A stretch of DNA of 64,000 nt, taken from the NCBI GenBank assembly GCA_002633025.1, contig NMRB01000875.1, positions 96,716 through 160,715 on the forward strand. The letters are read 5' to 3'. The position numbers and the translations under genes were made by a program. This stretch comes from Notospermus geniculatus. Taxonomy: Eukaryota > Nemertea > Pilidiophora > Heteronemertea > Lineidae. Of the stretch, positions 33,623 through 44,416 are shown in pieces. Under the pieces are notes generated by a model. It was not told where the DNA came from and did not search any database. It saw nothing but the letters and a program-made list of their open reading frames with translations. Within the stretch, counting starts at the first letter, position 1. Every line of letters begins with the position of its first letter.

Positions 33623-34621
33623 TACGAATACGCTCTGATGAGCTCACCTCGAAAAGTTCTTATTTTGCCACCGATCCCGCTCCGTACATTCCATTTATAT
33701 CAAGGATTTGGTTACCCAAACAGATACTTGTTGGCTATTTCATCAGAAAACCTATTGGTGTTTAAATTCAACACAACTCGTCTTGTATACACTTTGCTTT
33801 ATGATGTTTGGCCATCCAATAAAAAGCCGTTCGGGGATTTACTTAGAAAATCATGTACGAGCTGTGAAAATATGTTATTTTTCATAAGAACTGGCGACAA
33901 AACCATGATTCACATGCTTGATTTCAGCAGAAATTATCAAAATAAATTACATGTAGTCTTTAGTGAAGTATCTCGAAACAGGTTGGGAGGTGACATAGAT
34001 ATTCTTGCTGCAAGGAGCCTCCTTATTTTTCATGCGTGGAGACAAATCAACACTTACACGTTTGCAATTGAACGTCGACATTCTTACCTTGCGACATTTC
34101 TAGTATACGACCTTATTTTCCACAAGCAGTCAGCACAACTCATAAATGAAGCTATTGTTTATGGAAAATGCAGCGCTCTGCAGCCACTCTTTGCTTATTT
34201 GTTGTGTTTTCGTGTACGAAGCAGGAATAATGTATTCAAAACAAACATATGTCTGTACAAGAAAAGCAGAAAAGAAATAAACTTTATAAAAACTATCGTG
34301 GACTATCCATTAGAATCAAGGGCCTTTATATACGGCCATCCCAACTCTGTGATGCGATACATATACCTGGCTGATAACGAATTCGAGGGTTCGCGATTTG
34401 TAGGGTACGATATTAGTCCGGCGGTTTGTCACGGCAAGAAAAAGTTATACGCGGGTCGTATCGAGGCCGTTCTTTTTAAAATATTAATACGGTGGGGAAA
34501 TTACAGGGGTTATGGCGATTTTGGATTCGATGCGTCAGGGAAACTACATGAACTTGTTCACTGGTTGCAAAAAAGAAGGTTACTGTTGAAATATGTGCAT
34601 ATTTTTCCAATCTACTCGTAA
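33623..34621 (+). CDS. Unrecognised ~330-residue protein, possible beta-propeller (first of pair)
   Basis: A long open frame following a TATTATTACAG acceptor at 33622; an ATG lies at 33638. It runs to a TAA at 34619-34621. The sequence is rich in aromatic and hydrophobic beta-strand-like segments spaced by charged turns (NRYLLAISSENLLVFKF, RSLLIFHAWRQINTYTF, FAYLLCFRVRSRNN, RAFIYGHPNSVMRYIYLADN), suggesting a repeated-blade beta fold, and is strongly basic. There is no signal peptide, transmembrane helix or catalytic motif that I recognise. The next long frame (34782-35768) is similar in length and at its start, so the two arose by tandem duplication. It could be a terminal exon of a longer gene. 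Function unknown. Confidence 0.62.
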   Translation, partial: YEYALMSSPRKVLILPPIPLRTFHLYQGFGYPNRYLLAISSENLLVFKFNTTRLVYTLLYDVWPSNKKPFGDLLRKSCTSCENMLFFIRTGDKTMIHMLDFSRNYQNKLHVVFSEVSRNRLGGDIDILAARSLLIFHAWRQINTYTFAIERRHSYLATFLVYDLIFHKQSAQLINEAIVYGKCSALQPLFAYLLCFRVRSRNNVFKTNICLYKKSRKEINFIKTIVDYPLESRAFIYGHPNSVMRYIYLADNEFEGSRFVGYDISPAVCHGKKKLYAGRIEAVLFKILIRWGNYRGYGDFGFDASGKLHELVHWLQKRRLLLKYVHIFPIYS

Positions 34622-34781
34622 TCTATAAATATAATCTCGTCAGCATTTTGAAAATACCACCTGACGTAAGTTTGCCGACTGACGTAAGGACTCCATGCTT
34701 TGTATTATGGCCAGTTGAAGACCAAAAAAGCTTATTTGATTGAATCTTAGTATATGAAGGCACTTATGTTTTTAGCTTCAG

Positions 34782-35768
34782 GCGAACTACAAGATCGTGC
34801 ACAGGGGCCGGTCTTTTCTGAGGCCACCTTATACATTTCGAGGCAACAGAGATTCATGGTGGTACGATGACTTATCTGAGTATCTCGTGATATCACGTAA
34901 AGGAGGAATCACTAACTCTGAAGTAAACTTTTATTTATATCGTCAAAACACTTTTTGCTTAGTGCACACATTTCAATACGATGGGTCTACATCCATCGGT
35001 TATATTCACCCATTTAAAAGCATGTTCAAAAAGCGGTTTCTGGTATTCCTTGACAGCGACACATTAAGGGCTTCCCTTCATGACGTATTCAACAAATCTG
35101 AAATCTATCGATTTTCCATACACCGATCGCACCCATGTTATAAACCCTCTATCAATTATAATCCAACGTTCGGAAAGGGAACTAGAGTTGTTGTAATATG
35201 CAAGTCGCGTCAAGGTATATACAGTGCGACAGTTTTCAATATTACACTGGACAGATCGACTATGACGGCATTATTGTCATCAGGCGTGACGCTGAAAATT
35301 GCAACCGATCGGCTCGATGCATACTACGATTCTATTTTTACAGAGTACGAGGATATAATTTTCACTTATAACTATAGACGCGAAAGTGCGAGCTATTGTA
35401 TCTGCAGAAGGAGTAGAAATTACAACAAATGCGAACATACTCTATTAAAGAATTTTAATCGAAGGTTTACTAGAATATTCTGGAGTGAGAGGTATCAGTC
35501 ATGCCTAAGATGGTATGGGAAATACATCAACTCGACTTACACGATACCTGGACACTTAGTTGGTTTTGTCGTCCTCTGTAAACCAAGAGAACCTCTGATC
35601 TCTCCTTCCCGTTCCTTTCCACCAATCCGACTTTCATTTCATCACTTGTACTGGTTTAACATTTTAAAGATTAGAATGGCTTTCTCATTGCGCGGTGAAA
35701 TCTTTCTATTTCCCTGCGAAACGCGGAGAAAAAAAAGTTTCAGATTCATCGACGTCATGACAGTCTAA
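34782..35768 (+). CDS. Unrecognised ~328-residue protein, paralogue of the preceding frame
   Basis: Open from a TTCAG acceptor at 34781 (GCG-AAC-TAC first codons) to a stop at 35766-35768, with no ATG near the start, which supports an exon rather than a free-standing gene. The start (IVHRGRSFLRPP, then SEYLVISRK and FCLVHTFQYDG) lines up with ALMSSPRKVLILPP, NRYLLAISS and RLVYTLLYDV of the first frame, but identity is low. Blade-like strands recur (FLVFLDSDTLRASLHDVF, DIIFTYNYRRESASYCICRR, IRMAFSLRGEIFLFPCET). It contains several cysteines that the first protein lacks. An assembly gap starts six bases after the stop. Function unknown. Confidence 0.6.
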   Translation, partial: ANYKIVHRGRSFLRPPYTFRGNRDSWWYDDLSEYLVISRKGGITNSEVNFYLYRQNTFCLVHTFQYDGSTSIGYIHPFKSMFKKRFLVFLDSDTLRASLHDVFNKSEIYRFSIHRSHPCYKPSINYNPTFGKGTRVVVICKSRQGIYSATVFNITLDRSTMTALLSSGVTLKIATDRLDAYYDSIFTEYEDIIFTYNYRRESASYCICRRSRNYNKCEHTLLKNFNRRFTRIFWSERYQSCLRWYGKYINSTYTIPGHLVGFVVLCKPREPLISPSRSFPPIRLSFHHLYWFNILKIRMAFSLRGEIFLFPCETRRKKSFRFIDVMTV

Positions 35769-35774
35769 AGCTAT

Positions 35775-35997
35775 NNNNNNNNNNNNNNNNNNNNNNNNNN
35801 NNNNNNNNNNNNNNNNNNNNNNNNNNNNNNNNNNNNNNNNNNNNNNNNNNNNNNNNNNNNNNNNNNNNNNNNNNNNNNNNNNNNNNNNNNNNNNNNNNNN
35901 NNNNNNNNNNNNNNNNNNNNNNNNNNNNNNNNNNNNNNNNNNNNNNNNNNNNNNNNNNNNNNNNNNNNNNNNNNNNNNNNNNNNNNNNNNNNNNNNN
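35775..35997. other. Assembly gap (223 N)
   Basis: A run of N. Other multi-base gaps are 12729-12744 (16) and 24047-24079 (33). Single N joins: 1082, 7153, 20739, 21389, 44769 and 55894. Confidence 0.99.
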
Positions 35998-37272
35998 GCG
36001 ATGACCATATATGGCACACGTTGTGGTTAGCTTGCGGTTTGAGGTCGAAAAACGCGAGCACAAAATTAGAAGTACACAAACAAGTATTCTCCCCGCAGAT
36101 TCAACCTTGATTAGGTAAGAAGTGACGCTAAAAAGTTACAGAAGCTTTTCTTGATCCGTCAAGAATAAACGGTGATTTTTGACTTTAACCTGTTTTCAAT
36201 AGAAATTCATTCCTCTTTTGGCATTGTTCGCCCTTTATAATTTGTGTGAATGGGAGGTATGTTGTATTGTATTTCATTGTGTAGGCCTACTCGAAACGGG
36301 TGCCGATAATTAGAAATATTGGCAAACTGATTCTTCATGAAGCGATCGACTTAAGCTTAGTGAGAGATCCCTGTACACCACTACAGAACGATTTTTTAAG
36401 ATAGGCTTCTACTGTCCCAAAAATGGCATGAAACTTTGATATGGGCGTACGCAAGGATTTACGGCCTATTGTAAGTTCATGCTAAATAGGTATAAAGAGG
36501 AAGGGCCTGGCGCCTTATTTCCAGTTGTTACCGCTTGGTGTCAGCAGCGCATGGGACCTCACAGCTCATTAAAATTGAGAATAAAATCCTCTTCAAACGG
36601 TCGTGTACCCTGGGACGAAAATCGTGCGACCACCGATCAGGACGCAACTGACGACCACGACCTCGCAGGCAACAATCCGGCGCGAGATCACTCGCAGGCC
36701 ACACTTGCGACCATTTCTGCTGTGAACCATCCGCAAACGACGGACGAATTCGGGAAGAGATTGTTACCCGGTCCTAACAATTTTACATCGGACTTTTGCA
36801 TATGTTGGGACCGGTCCTGCCTATCGCGTTCTTCATGTTCGTGAATCTGACTGGCCGGTGCTGACGCAGGTGATAAGTATAGAAACTATTATGTTGACAC
36901 CTTTCTATATTTAACACCTTGGTGATTGATGGTTTCCTGGACAAATGGAGGTGGTTATCGTCTATCTACATTCCGGTGCGTCATTCGTATTGAGAATCGA
37001 ATAAATTTACCTAATTTACATAAAATTTTCGAGTGACGTCACTGGCCGAATTCCTCCAAAAATGGCAGCAACACTGGTCCTACCAAACAAGCCACGACTG
37101 CAGCGCACAGGTTGGTAGGATCAGGTACTAGTCTAATTCCGGAAGCGACTGAATTCGCCGACTACTGCGGCGTCGCATCAGAATCTTTTGCTGACGAAAG
37201 TTTCATCGTTTTTTTTATCAGTCGACTAGTTGCAAATTCAGTCGGCCTTTGCGACCGAAAATTAAACATGTT
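35998..37272. other. Gene-free stretch
   Basis: No exon or clear foldback recognised. The open frame at 36479-36844 lies in sequence with TGCGACCA-like words similar to the 2.7-4.4 kb repeat region and is not supported. Confidence 0.4.
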
Positions 37273-37831
37273 GGGCCGTATTTACGAAGCGCGATTAGGT
37301 CAACACGCGTGTTAATTCATAGATATTCAGGTTAAGGGCCTAGAAACCTTGTACGCTGCTTGATCGGCAGCGTTTACCCACAGGATAATCACCCGTGGTT
37401 AACATTTCTTTGTCTAGCTGCAGGAGGACAAAAGAAAAATTTGAACAACCTACAACCCTTGGAGTCATTCAGGTCATTTCTTCGATCCTCCTGCACGTAA
37501 ACGCAGGAATGTTAACCGCGTGTGGTTATCCTGTGGGTAAACGCTGCCGATCAAGCAGCGTACAAGGTAGCAACACATGGGGCCGAATTCACCAAGGGTG
37601 ATTATCGCGCGATTAAGACTTAGACGCGTGTACCTTTCTCAAAAGCATGGTGGAAGTGTGTGCATTTAGTGAAGTTACACGCGTCTAAGGCTAAAAATCC
37701 ATTCACGCGATTTTCTTGCCGCAGACGCTCGAAAGCATTGTTTGTTTCCGGCGCGTTGGTCTTGGACAAAGGATGCGACATCGCGCGGCACGAAAATCGC
37801 GTGAATGGATCGCGCTTCGTAAATACGGCCC
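37273..37831. mobile_element. Foldback MITE (GGGCCGTATTTACGAAGCGC family) with nested element
   Basis: Ends mirrored at 37831. A second foldback, 37347-37567 (CCTTGTACGCTGCTTGATCG ends), sits inside. Confidence 0.8.
37347..37567. mobile_element. Foldback MITE nested in 37273-37831
   Basis: CCTTGTACGCTGCTTGATCG...CGATCAAGCAGCGTACAAGG ends, with CAGGATAATCACC in the arms. Confidence 0.8.
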
Positions 37832-38196
37832 GTTGAATTATGGTCCCTTCATGCGATCAGAATTCTTTGCTGTTCCCGTTGGCCATTGAAACCGGTCATT
37901 CAGGTAGCCCTCTTCCGCAAAGAATGTGACGCCTGGTCCGCGATCAGATATGAAACGAGATTACATTAATCGGGTGAACACAGTGGCTGGTCGCTTGGTG
38001 CAACGATCTCTCGCGGCCCAGGCGACAAATCCTACAACTCCCCAGTCGCTCCTGCAGTCGGAAGGGCTGCATTTTCTAACGATATCGACGACGAGCGACG
38101 GAAACGGGTAGGCTCACAGGTGAAACGATAGGCTCACAGCCGAGCTAAAATTATCGTAATCTATAAAAAGTACAGTGTACTATAATAAATACTTGC

Positions 38197-38783
38197 CTGG
38201 CAACTGCGGTTTGACATAGCTTTTATCTAAAATTCCTGTGAAGGCAGCAGGTTTAGCCATGGCGCCAACAAAAGCAAATTGATGTAGCGGCATGTTACGT
38301 CTCGACATATAATGACCAAGAAATAGTTCTTTAACATCATACTTTTCACATGACTTTATGTACGAAGTACTCTTTTTTAATGGGCAGGTCAGCTTTCTGC
38401 CGTTCAAGTAAACAACAACGACAGCATTATAAATATCCGTTTTTCTAAGTACTGTTATTATTATTTCGTTCCACCGTTGTTTTTCATGTACCTTAAGTGT
38501 CGGTGTTTCATAGAACCCGACGGACACTTCCGATATTGTTATTTGCATCAACTGTACTAATATTTTCTCATAGTACGCCACGATAAACACTTTCCCCAAA
38601 TAATTCTCCGTTAATATAGTTCTGTAGCCACCATGCAACCTTGCGTATATAATTATGGTTAGCACTTTCGACATATAATTAGTGAAGTCGACAGGCGGTA
38701 ATTCAACGTGTGCAGTATGATCATTAAATGAAAGTGCTTTTCCAAGAAGCAGAGATATCACAATTCGAACTTTTCCACGAAGC
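38197..38783 (-). CDS. LamG-like exon, copy A
   Basis: 587 bp, TTTCAG acceptor at 38784-38786 and a GC donor. The frame is open throughout. The W-N-E-I-I-I-T-V and V-Y-L-N-G-R-K strands followed by L-F-L-G resemble the jelly-roll core of LamG/pentraxin-like domains. About 80% similar by eye to the exon at 46078-46665. Confidence 0.72.
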
Positions 38784-41514
38784 CTGAAATATGATCTTGG
38801 CTAATATTGTCTTCATTCCTATAAATCATCACACAACTGTGTGCAGAGAGTATTGTGTGCTTGACCTGGCCGGATGCGTGGAGCGCCGATGTGCATGTGC
38901 TGGCGCTGAACACATGACGGAAAACTGCCATCAAGAGCTGCAGAGGACCACTAGACCAGCTCCAGCTGGTCCCTCCAGGTGGCAGTAGTGCTCACCGGGT
39001 AGGGACCGGCCCCTGACGAAGTATTGTCGTAATCACATCCGGGTACCCGCGACCTGAGCCAAGACGCGAACACCTAGACCACAGAGTAGTCTCTACATCT
39101 GACGATTTAAGAAACTACTGTCGCTCTCTAAATTCGGTACGTATCCGAACAAAAAGCCCCCATGCGACGAGCAAGAGAATTGCAAACGCCCTGCAGACGC
39201 CTCAAAAGAAGGCTCGTAACATGATATACCCCAAGACGCCAGGAGGGCGCCACCTTATTTGTCTTCGAGCTTTGGAGGTGTCAACATCCTCCTGTGAGCT
39301 CCTGCTGGACATTTTTCTGAAAGAAAAAAATTGACCCAGCTGGGAATCGAACCCGCGCCCTGTTATCTTTGTTCCACCGTCTTACCCGTTCGGCCAGCGA
39401 ACGTGTTGGAAGACTTCTCATGTTTTCTCTTATTCGTAGTATTATTAAACACAAATCATGTCCGTGTCAGCTGGCTCGTTGGCCGAGGGGATAGAGTGGT
39501 GGATTACAACTCATAAGATCGACGGCTCGAATCCCGTCTATAAATGACTACAATTTTTTTTCTTTCAGTCATGTCAGTAGTGTTAGAGGTATCCGGAGAT
39601 GTTGACAGCTCTGTTGCCTGAAGACAAATAAGGTGGCGCCCTCCTGGCGCCGTGGGGTATATCATGTTCTGAGCCTTCGTTTGAGGTGTCTGCAGGGCGT
39701 TTGCAATTCTCTTGCTCGTCGCATGGGGGCTTTTTGTTCGTTCACGTCAGCTTTAACATGTTTAATAATATGTGGGGCACAACTGATGAAAAATTATAAT
39801 ACATATAACTTAATTAGTTTCCATTCATCATGCATTTTATTGAATTTTATACAGAATCCGCTAAATTCGCCAGATCTGCTGATTCCGCTAATTCTACATG
39901 GCCGCTCGGAGCATGGTTAGGCCTAATACGGGGAGCTATTCTATTGTAATTGTAATTGTCGTCGTGTATACCGTGTTCATAGGTTCACGTACCTAACATC
40001 AGAGTCAGTCATATTCAAAGGTAGCGACAACAACACTGAAAATAAAAGCGTAACTTGAAGTACAGCGATGACAGCCCAGTGGCATTGGCCCAAAACATCT
40101 GCTTTGGGCCAAGGTGACCAAAACTTGAGAAGGGATTGATCGGTATAAAAATAGTGCTTTTCAGAATGTCCAGTCATTTTTGCACTCACTTAACCTTGCA
40201 ATGGAACCTAACCACAAACCACAAATTGGCCAGTTACGTGCGCATGCCGATGGCGATTAACGGCTGACCGACTTCTAATAGGACCTTGTTTACGTCTATA
40301 CTCTGATTCAAGATAATCATGCAATCATCCACACGTAACCAGTGTGGTGACTCAAACTGAAAATTATTTTATTCGTACGCGATTTTACTCATGCATAACT
40401 AATCGTGTTGACTATTTTTGCAGTTGTTTAGGCAAATAGAAGGGGTGACAGCTTATTACGTAATCACCCGTCACCCCTTCCATTTACCAGATGAACTGCG
40501 AATACGACAAGCACCATTAGTTATGCATCAACGACTTCGCGTACGAATAAAATAATTTTTCAGTTTGAGTCACCACACTGGTAACTGGACCTTTTGCGGT
40601 TTGTGGTGAGGTTCCATTGCAAGGTAAAATGAGTGCAAAAATGACTGGGCATTCTGAAAAGCACTATAATCGGTAGCACCATTTGGTCACATGATGACTT
40701 ACAGAGCAGAGGTGACACCTATATAGAGGCTCATTGTTCGAGAGATGCGGTTCACCAATCACGGCCAATCACACCTTGAATCGTCATGAAAAATAGGTGG
40801 CATCTGGTGTAGGCCTACTATAAGTTCATACCCACGCATATATTAGGGAGTTTGAGATCAGCAACTTATCACGGATCCTTATGCGTAAACGGATCGAAAT
40901 GTACACAAAATTTGTCCTCGTTGTACAGAAATCTATCCGTATACGTATAAGGATCAGTGATAAGTCGCTGATCTCAAACTCCCTATTCTCACGTGGTCTG
41001 CTTAACCGTTGTTCCCCATTTACTCATCTTACGCTTTTAAACGTTTCCCTGGAGCAGCACGGTGTGAATCAATCCCTTGCTCCCTGTTCAAGTACAGAAT
41101 GTTGTCATCCACGGAGATGGCACTGTGCGTTTACTGTACAGAGTTGTCAATGTATACCAATCCATACCTACAGCAGAAGATTTTATCAGTCGACGTATGT
41201 CCAGTCTTACAATGCTGCATTCTGATCATGGCTGCTCCTACTTTTACTAGAATTTCCTGTTGTATCCGTAACTTGTCATTCCTACTCCGGAATCTGCTGC
41301 AGAGGCAAATAAAATTGGTTCCTACGATAAAATTATTCATCGAGCCAAAAACATGAGAATTTTGGCAACTAAGGTAAGACATTTAAATCAATTTGGAACT
41401 ACCTTTTGTATTTGTTGATGGCTCCCTCGGTCGCCAGAAGCTTGACTGCAGCAGAGGAATATTCACAATGAACGATATCAAAAGGAGAAATAGATCCATC
41501 TTGGCTCCTGCCAT
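38197..41514 (-). CDS. Secreted LamG-like domain protein gene, copy A (partial)
   Basis: Three minus-strand exons join in frame. Exon 1 (41403-41514) starts at an ATG in good context (CTAACAAAATGG) and encodes a signal peptide MDLFLLLISFIVNIPLLQSS after a short leader. Exon 2 (41135-41321) encodes a cysteine-containing spacer. Exon 3 (38197-38783) encodes about 195 residues with a concanavalin/LamG-like strand pattern: SFNDHTAHVELPPVDF, RWNEIIITVLRK, VVVVYLNGRKLTC, KELFLGHYMSR. Exon 1 ends in phase 1, exon 2 in phase 2 and exon 3 begins accordingly. The exon 3 donor is GC (CCAG-GCAAGT). A downstream exon is required but was not found below 38197. Probably an extracellular binding protein; ligand unknown. 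Confidence 0.65.
39337..39402 (-). tRNA. tRNA-like sequence in foldback loop (minus)
   Basis: On the minus strand TGGCCGAACGGGTAAGACGG then GGTTCGATTCC, matching A and B boxes. The stems are incomplete. It faces a second tRNA-like sequence at 39469-39545. Confidence 0.4.
39469..39545 (+). tRNA. tRNA-like sequence in foldback loop (plus)
   Basis: TTGGCCGAGGGGATAGAGTGG and GGCTCGAATCC match A and B boxes. The T stem has a bulge. A pseudo-tRNA or SINE head is likely. Confidence 0.4.
40149..40670. mobile_element. TA-flanked foldback MITE (AGTGCTTTTCAGAATGTCC family) with nested element
   Basis: Same family as 11172-11439. Interrupted by the foldback at 40339-40581. Confidence 0.8.
40339..40581. 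mobile_element. Foldback MITE nested in 40149-40670
   Basis: CCAGTGTGGTGACTCAAACT ends mirrored at 40581; the arms include TTCGTACGCG and CATGCATAACTAAT. A half copy lies at 12379-12500. Confidence 0.8.
40854..40985. mobile_element. 132-bp foldback MITE with TA-GGGAGTTTGAGATC ends
   Basis: GGGAGTTTGAGATCAGC...GCTGATCTCAAACTCCC flanked by TA on both sides, with GGATCCTTATGCGTA-type arms. Confidence 0.8.
41135..41321 (-). CDS. Spacer exon of LamG-like gene A
   Basis: 187 bp between an ATCGTAG acceptor and a GTAAAC donor. Encodes GTNFICLCSRFRSRNDKLRI and MQHCKTGHTSTDKIFCCRYG. The phase fits exons on both sides, which is the main support. No domain recognised. Confidence 0.5.
41403..41514 (-). 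CDS. Signal-peptide exon of LamG-like gene A
   Basis: ATG at 41512-41514 in strong context, hydrophobic segment MDLFLLLISFIVNIPLLQSS, then FWRPREPSTNTK and a GTAGTT donor in phase 1. A second in-frame ATG lies five codons downstream and could be the true start. Confidence 0.65.
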
Positions 41515-42129
41515 TTTGTTAGTATTCTCCTGGACCGTATTTAATTTACACAAAATCGCGTAAGTATTTTATCCCATTTTCCCATTTTTTCGTTACGTAT
41601 GTGTCCTAATGGAGGACGCCAAGTAACATTTGACTTTAAGACTTTCGTCTAACATAAGACTTAAAGTAGACCAATGCACAACCATGATAACGCATCATCC
41701 TGAAATCAGGAGAGGGAGTGACAGAGAGGCATTGAAGGTCTACTAACCGGTACTTTCTTCGAAAGGTCGGCGTCGGTTGTGCGATCAGTCGAGGTGGACG
41801 ATGAAAAAGTTCTGATTTTCCTGTGACATGGTGACTCTCACTGTCATTCGACCACCTTCACATGAGGCTGGCACAGAAAAGCAAGTCTGCTTCTTTACCT
41901 ATCATGCCTATAGGCCTATTGTAATGACTCACGCATAAAAAGTAAGTGTCAGAAATTGATTATTAAACAGTCTGACGCTGTCAGTTTGCAGTCGTACATG
42001 TACCGCCACAAGATCAATACTTCCTGTGCTCATAACAATGGTTATTACATAACAATGGTTATTACAAGAAAAACGTCGGCTCATCCGTTACTTGAATTTT
42101 GCACTTTTATCATCCGATTGTTAAAAATC

Positions 42130-42802
42130 TACACTGGCGGACAAAAATATTAGGACAGTGGCCAATTTGAAGTTTGATGTAATGAACTCAACTTGCATTC
42201 ATATATTGTATGAAGGGTCCTTCTTCCCCTTGCTACATGATGATGTTTATTTATTTTAGTGACAGGAATTACAACAAAAGTATAAGTACAATAATTAACA
42301 CACAGGATCAGAATTCCCAACCCTTACCGGGCTTGTCTATCACTACATAGACAGAATTACCCCTAGAAGAGGCGAGGGGAACCGCTACAATTGCAGTGAT
42401 TCACAAAATTACTTCAGTGGCTATTATACAATGAAGTTAATGACAATAAGGCAATTCTCGCCCTTGTTCATCAAAGGCATTTACAAGCAAACACTTGTTT
42501 TTCTTCGCTTTTTCTTTATTTTTTCTTAAGAATAAAGCGTTTAATTACTCATGGTTGATGACACACTTGTGTTACATAAAATGGCTGACCAGTTACGTCA
42601 TAACAAGACATGTGTTGAAATCACTTGAAATTAACAACAATCCACATTGGAAGTGCAGAAATGAAAGTTAAAACATGTTGAAAATTATGTTCAAGACTTT
42701 ATTCAAGCCACAACATTTCATCTTCTTCTGATTCTTAAGAGGCAGAAATTTACATCAAACTTCAAATTGGCCACTGTCCTAATATTTTTGCCCACCAGTG
42801 TA
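42130..42802. mobile_element. Tc1/mariner-like non-autonomous element, 673 bp
   Basis: Terminal repeats TA-CACTGGCGGACAAAAATA / TATTTTTGCCCACCAGTG-TA, continuing TTAGGACAGTGGCCAATTTG and AAGTTTGATGTAA. TA-flanked CACTGG(C/T)GGxCAAAA(A/G)TATT ends are typical of Tc1-like transposons. No transposase frame inside. Confidence 0.78.
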
Positions 42803-43129
42803 CATCAGTTCCTTCAACATTATCACATCAAAAGCGCCACTGGCAGGACTTCCATTCGAAGATACCAACAGTCCGCTCATATGTTCGAGTGGTCACAATA
42901 ATGCCGACCACCGCCAACAGGAGGTGCCCAGCAATACCAGCCCTCTGTGACCTCAGAATAAAGAGTTTGGTGTAATTACGTCTATTTCGCTTTTAACTTC
43001 GAAAAAAAAATAAATCTACGATTCATTACGTCTCGATCAATGAGCAAATAATGTCCATTTTTTCAATCAAGATATCCCCGAATTGCAAAATTGTGATATT
43101 GTTGGAATGATTGTAGATGTAGGGCCTAG

Positions 43130-43353
43130 TTATTGACGATAATATGTACATGAAATGCAACTCGTTTTTAATGCAACACCAGCAATATTGTGCCTGATCT
43201 CAGAAGGCAGGGTAGAAATCACCTTCAAGCATTCTAGATTAGAGCGTGTGTGATGGACATAGGACAATTCCGTATACAGGATATCATCCGTGGTTATATA
43301 ATGCCAGAATCCTTCTCCGTTCTTGTGTAAGTAGTAAAGGATCAGATCGTCAT
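43130..43353 (-). CDS. Candidate terminal exon of LamG-like gene B
   Basis: TTCTTCAG acceptor, then an open frame to a TAA at 43130-43132. Encodes FWHYITTDDILYTELSYVHH and a C-terminal part with three cysteines (CISCTYY). The phase fits the LamG exon of copy B. No domain recognised; the assignment rests on phase, strand and proximity. Confidence 0.48.
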
Positions 43354-43446
43354 CTGAAGAAAACATGAGAACCGAAAAATAAAGACGAACGAAAAGACAC
43401 CATTAATGGATCCTGATTGTTACGTGCTGAAAATATTTTCATTTTA

Positions 43447-43570
43447 GAGTTTCCGCAAAGCCCCGGAAACGCCAACCCGAACGTCTATCCGTTTGTTCGG
43501 TGCTCTCTTCCTGGCATCAAACAATGCGACTGGCGTTCGCGTTCGTGTTTCGGGGACTTTGCGAAAACTT
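43447..43570. mobile_element. 124-bp MITE, copy 2
   Basis: The most diverged of the three copies; ends GAGTTTCCGCAAAGCCCCGG and GGGGACTTTGCGAAAACTT. Confidence 0.82.
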
Positions 43571-43912
43571 CATCGAGCCTGAAATCATGCAGTGGAACGT
43601 AAAACAGTGACCTAAATGGCAAACTGGGTCACACAATGAAGCAGAATGTAATGTCCTGTCCTCCTCACACTCTTAAACGAAAAGGTTCTTTGGTGGCACA
43701 GGAGAACCCTCTGATAAAATAACCCTCTGGTTGTTTGTGATTAAGAACCCCTAGAGGTTGGAGATGGAACTCTTCCCTCAGAAAATGATTCTATCTGGAA
43801 CCGTTATGGCTTGTCTGGCGACAAACCCCCCTCGCGTTCTTTACAGAAGGTTTTATACAGAAACTTGGGGTTCCTCTGGTGAAGAGGAAAAGAAACCCTA
43901 AATAACTTTTTT

Positions 43913-44416
43913 GGCTAAAACCATAAAGGAATCAACCATAAAGGTTCAACTGACAAATTTAGCATTTTATAAATGTGGACAATATCCCTTTAAAACCCAA
44001 CAGATTTGCATTCTGACGTTTCCAAGTGATAGGCAAGACCCTTCTGCACATTCACTGCAAATTTTGTTGAATTCTGACTATTTGATCTTATGATACAAAA
44101 GGTCCGAATTAATGAGAACCCCACGAACGATGTGTGTTCAGGGTCATCGGTGTACATTTGAATAGGCTGACGTACATTTGTACATGGAACACTAATTGCG
44201 CTGAAAATAGCTCAGTTATCGTCAGAAATGGAATTCAAAGCATCATGTTGGCAGGTTCATGTACCTCTTCACCACAAAAAATGTTGAAGCTCGTGCCTAT
44301 TACGTAAAGCCAAAATTCAGGCAGTGAGAGACATCTGGTGGCAACACAGGAAGTGTATCCCTCAGTAAGCTCATCGTTCGCAGTTAAACCTTTATGGTTG
44401 ATTCCTTTATGCTAAA
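43913..44416. mobile_element. Foldback element, ~500 bp
   Basis: GGCTAAAACCATAAAGGAAT at the left is mirrored by TGATTCCTTTATGCTAAAAC at the right. It abuts the element starting at 44414. Confidence 0.65.

Larger units (their letters stand above)
39146..39740. mobile_element. Foldback element with ~120-bp arms and two tRNA-like sequences in its loop
   Basis: The arm at 39146-39265 (CGAACAAAAAGCCCCCATGC start) is mirrored at 39619-39740. The 350-bp loop holds the tRNA-like sequences at 39337-39402 and 39469-39545 in opposite orientation, each beside a CAGCTGG word. Confidence 0.8.

Noticed and set aside
36479-36844. 121-codon open frame on the plus strand
   Set aside because: Low-information composition with TGCGACC-type repeat words also seen in the 2.7-4.4 kb repeat field; no domain or splice support.
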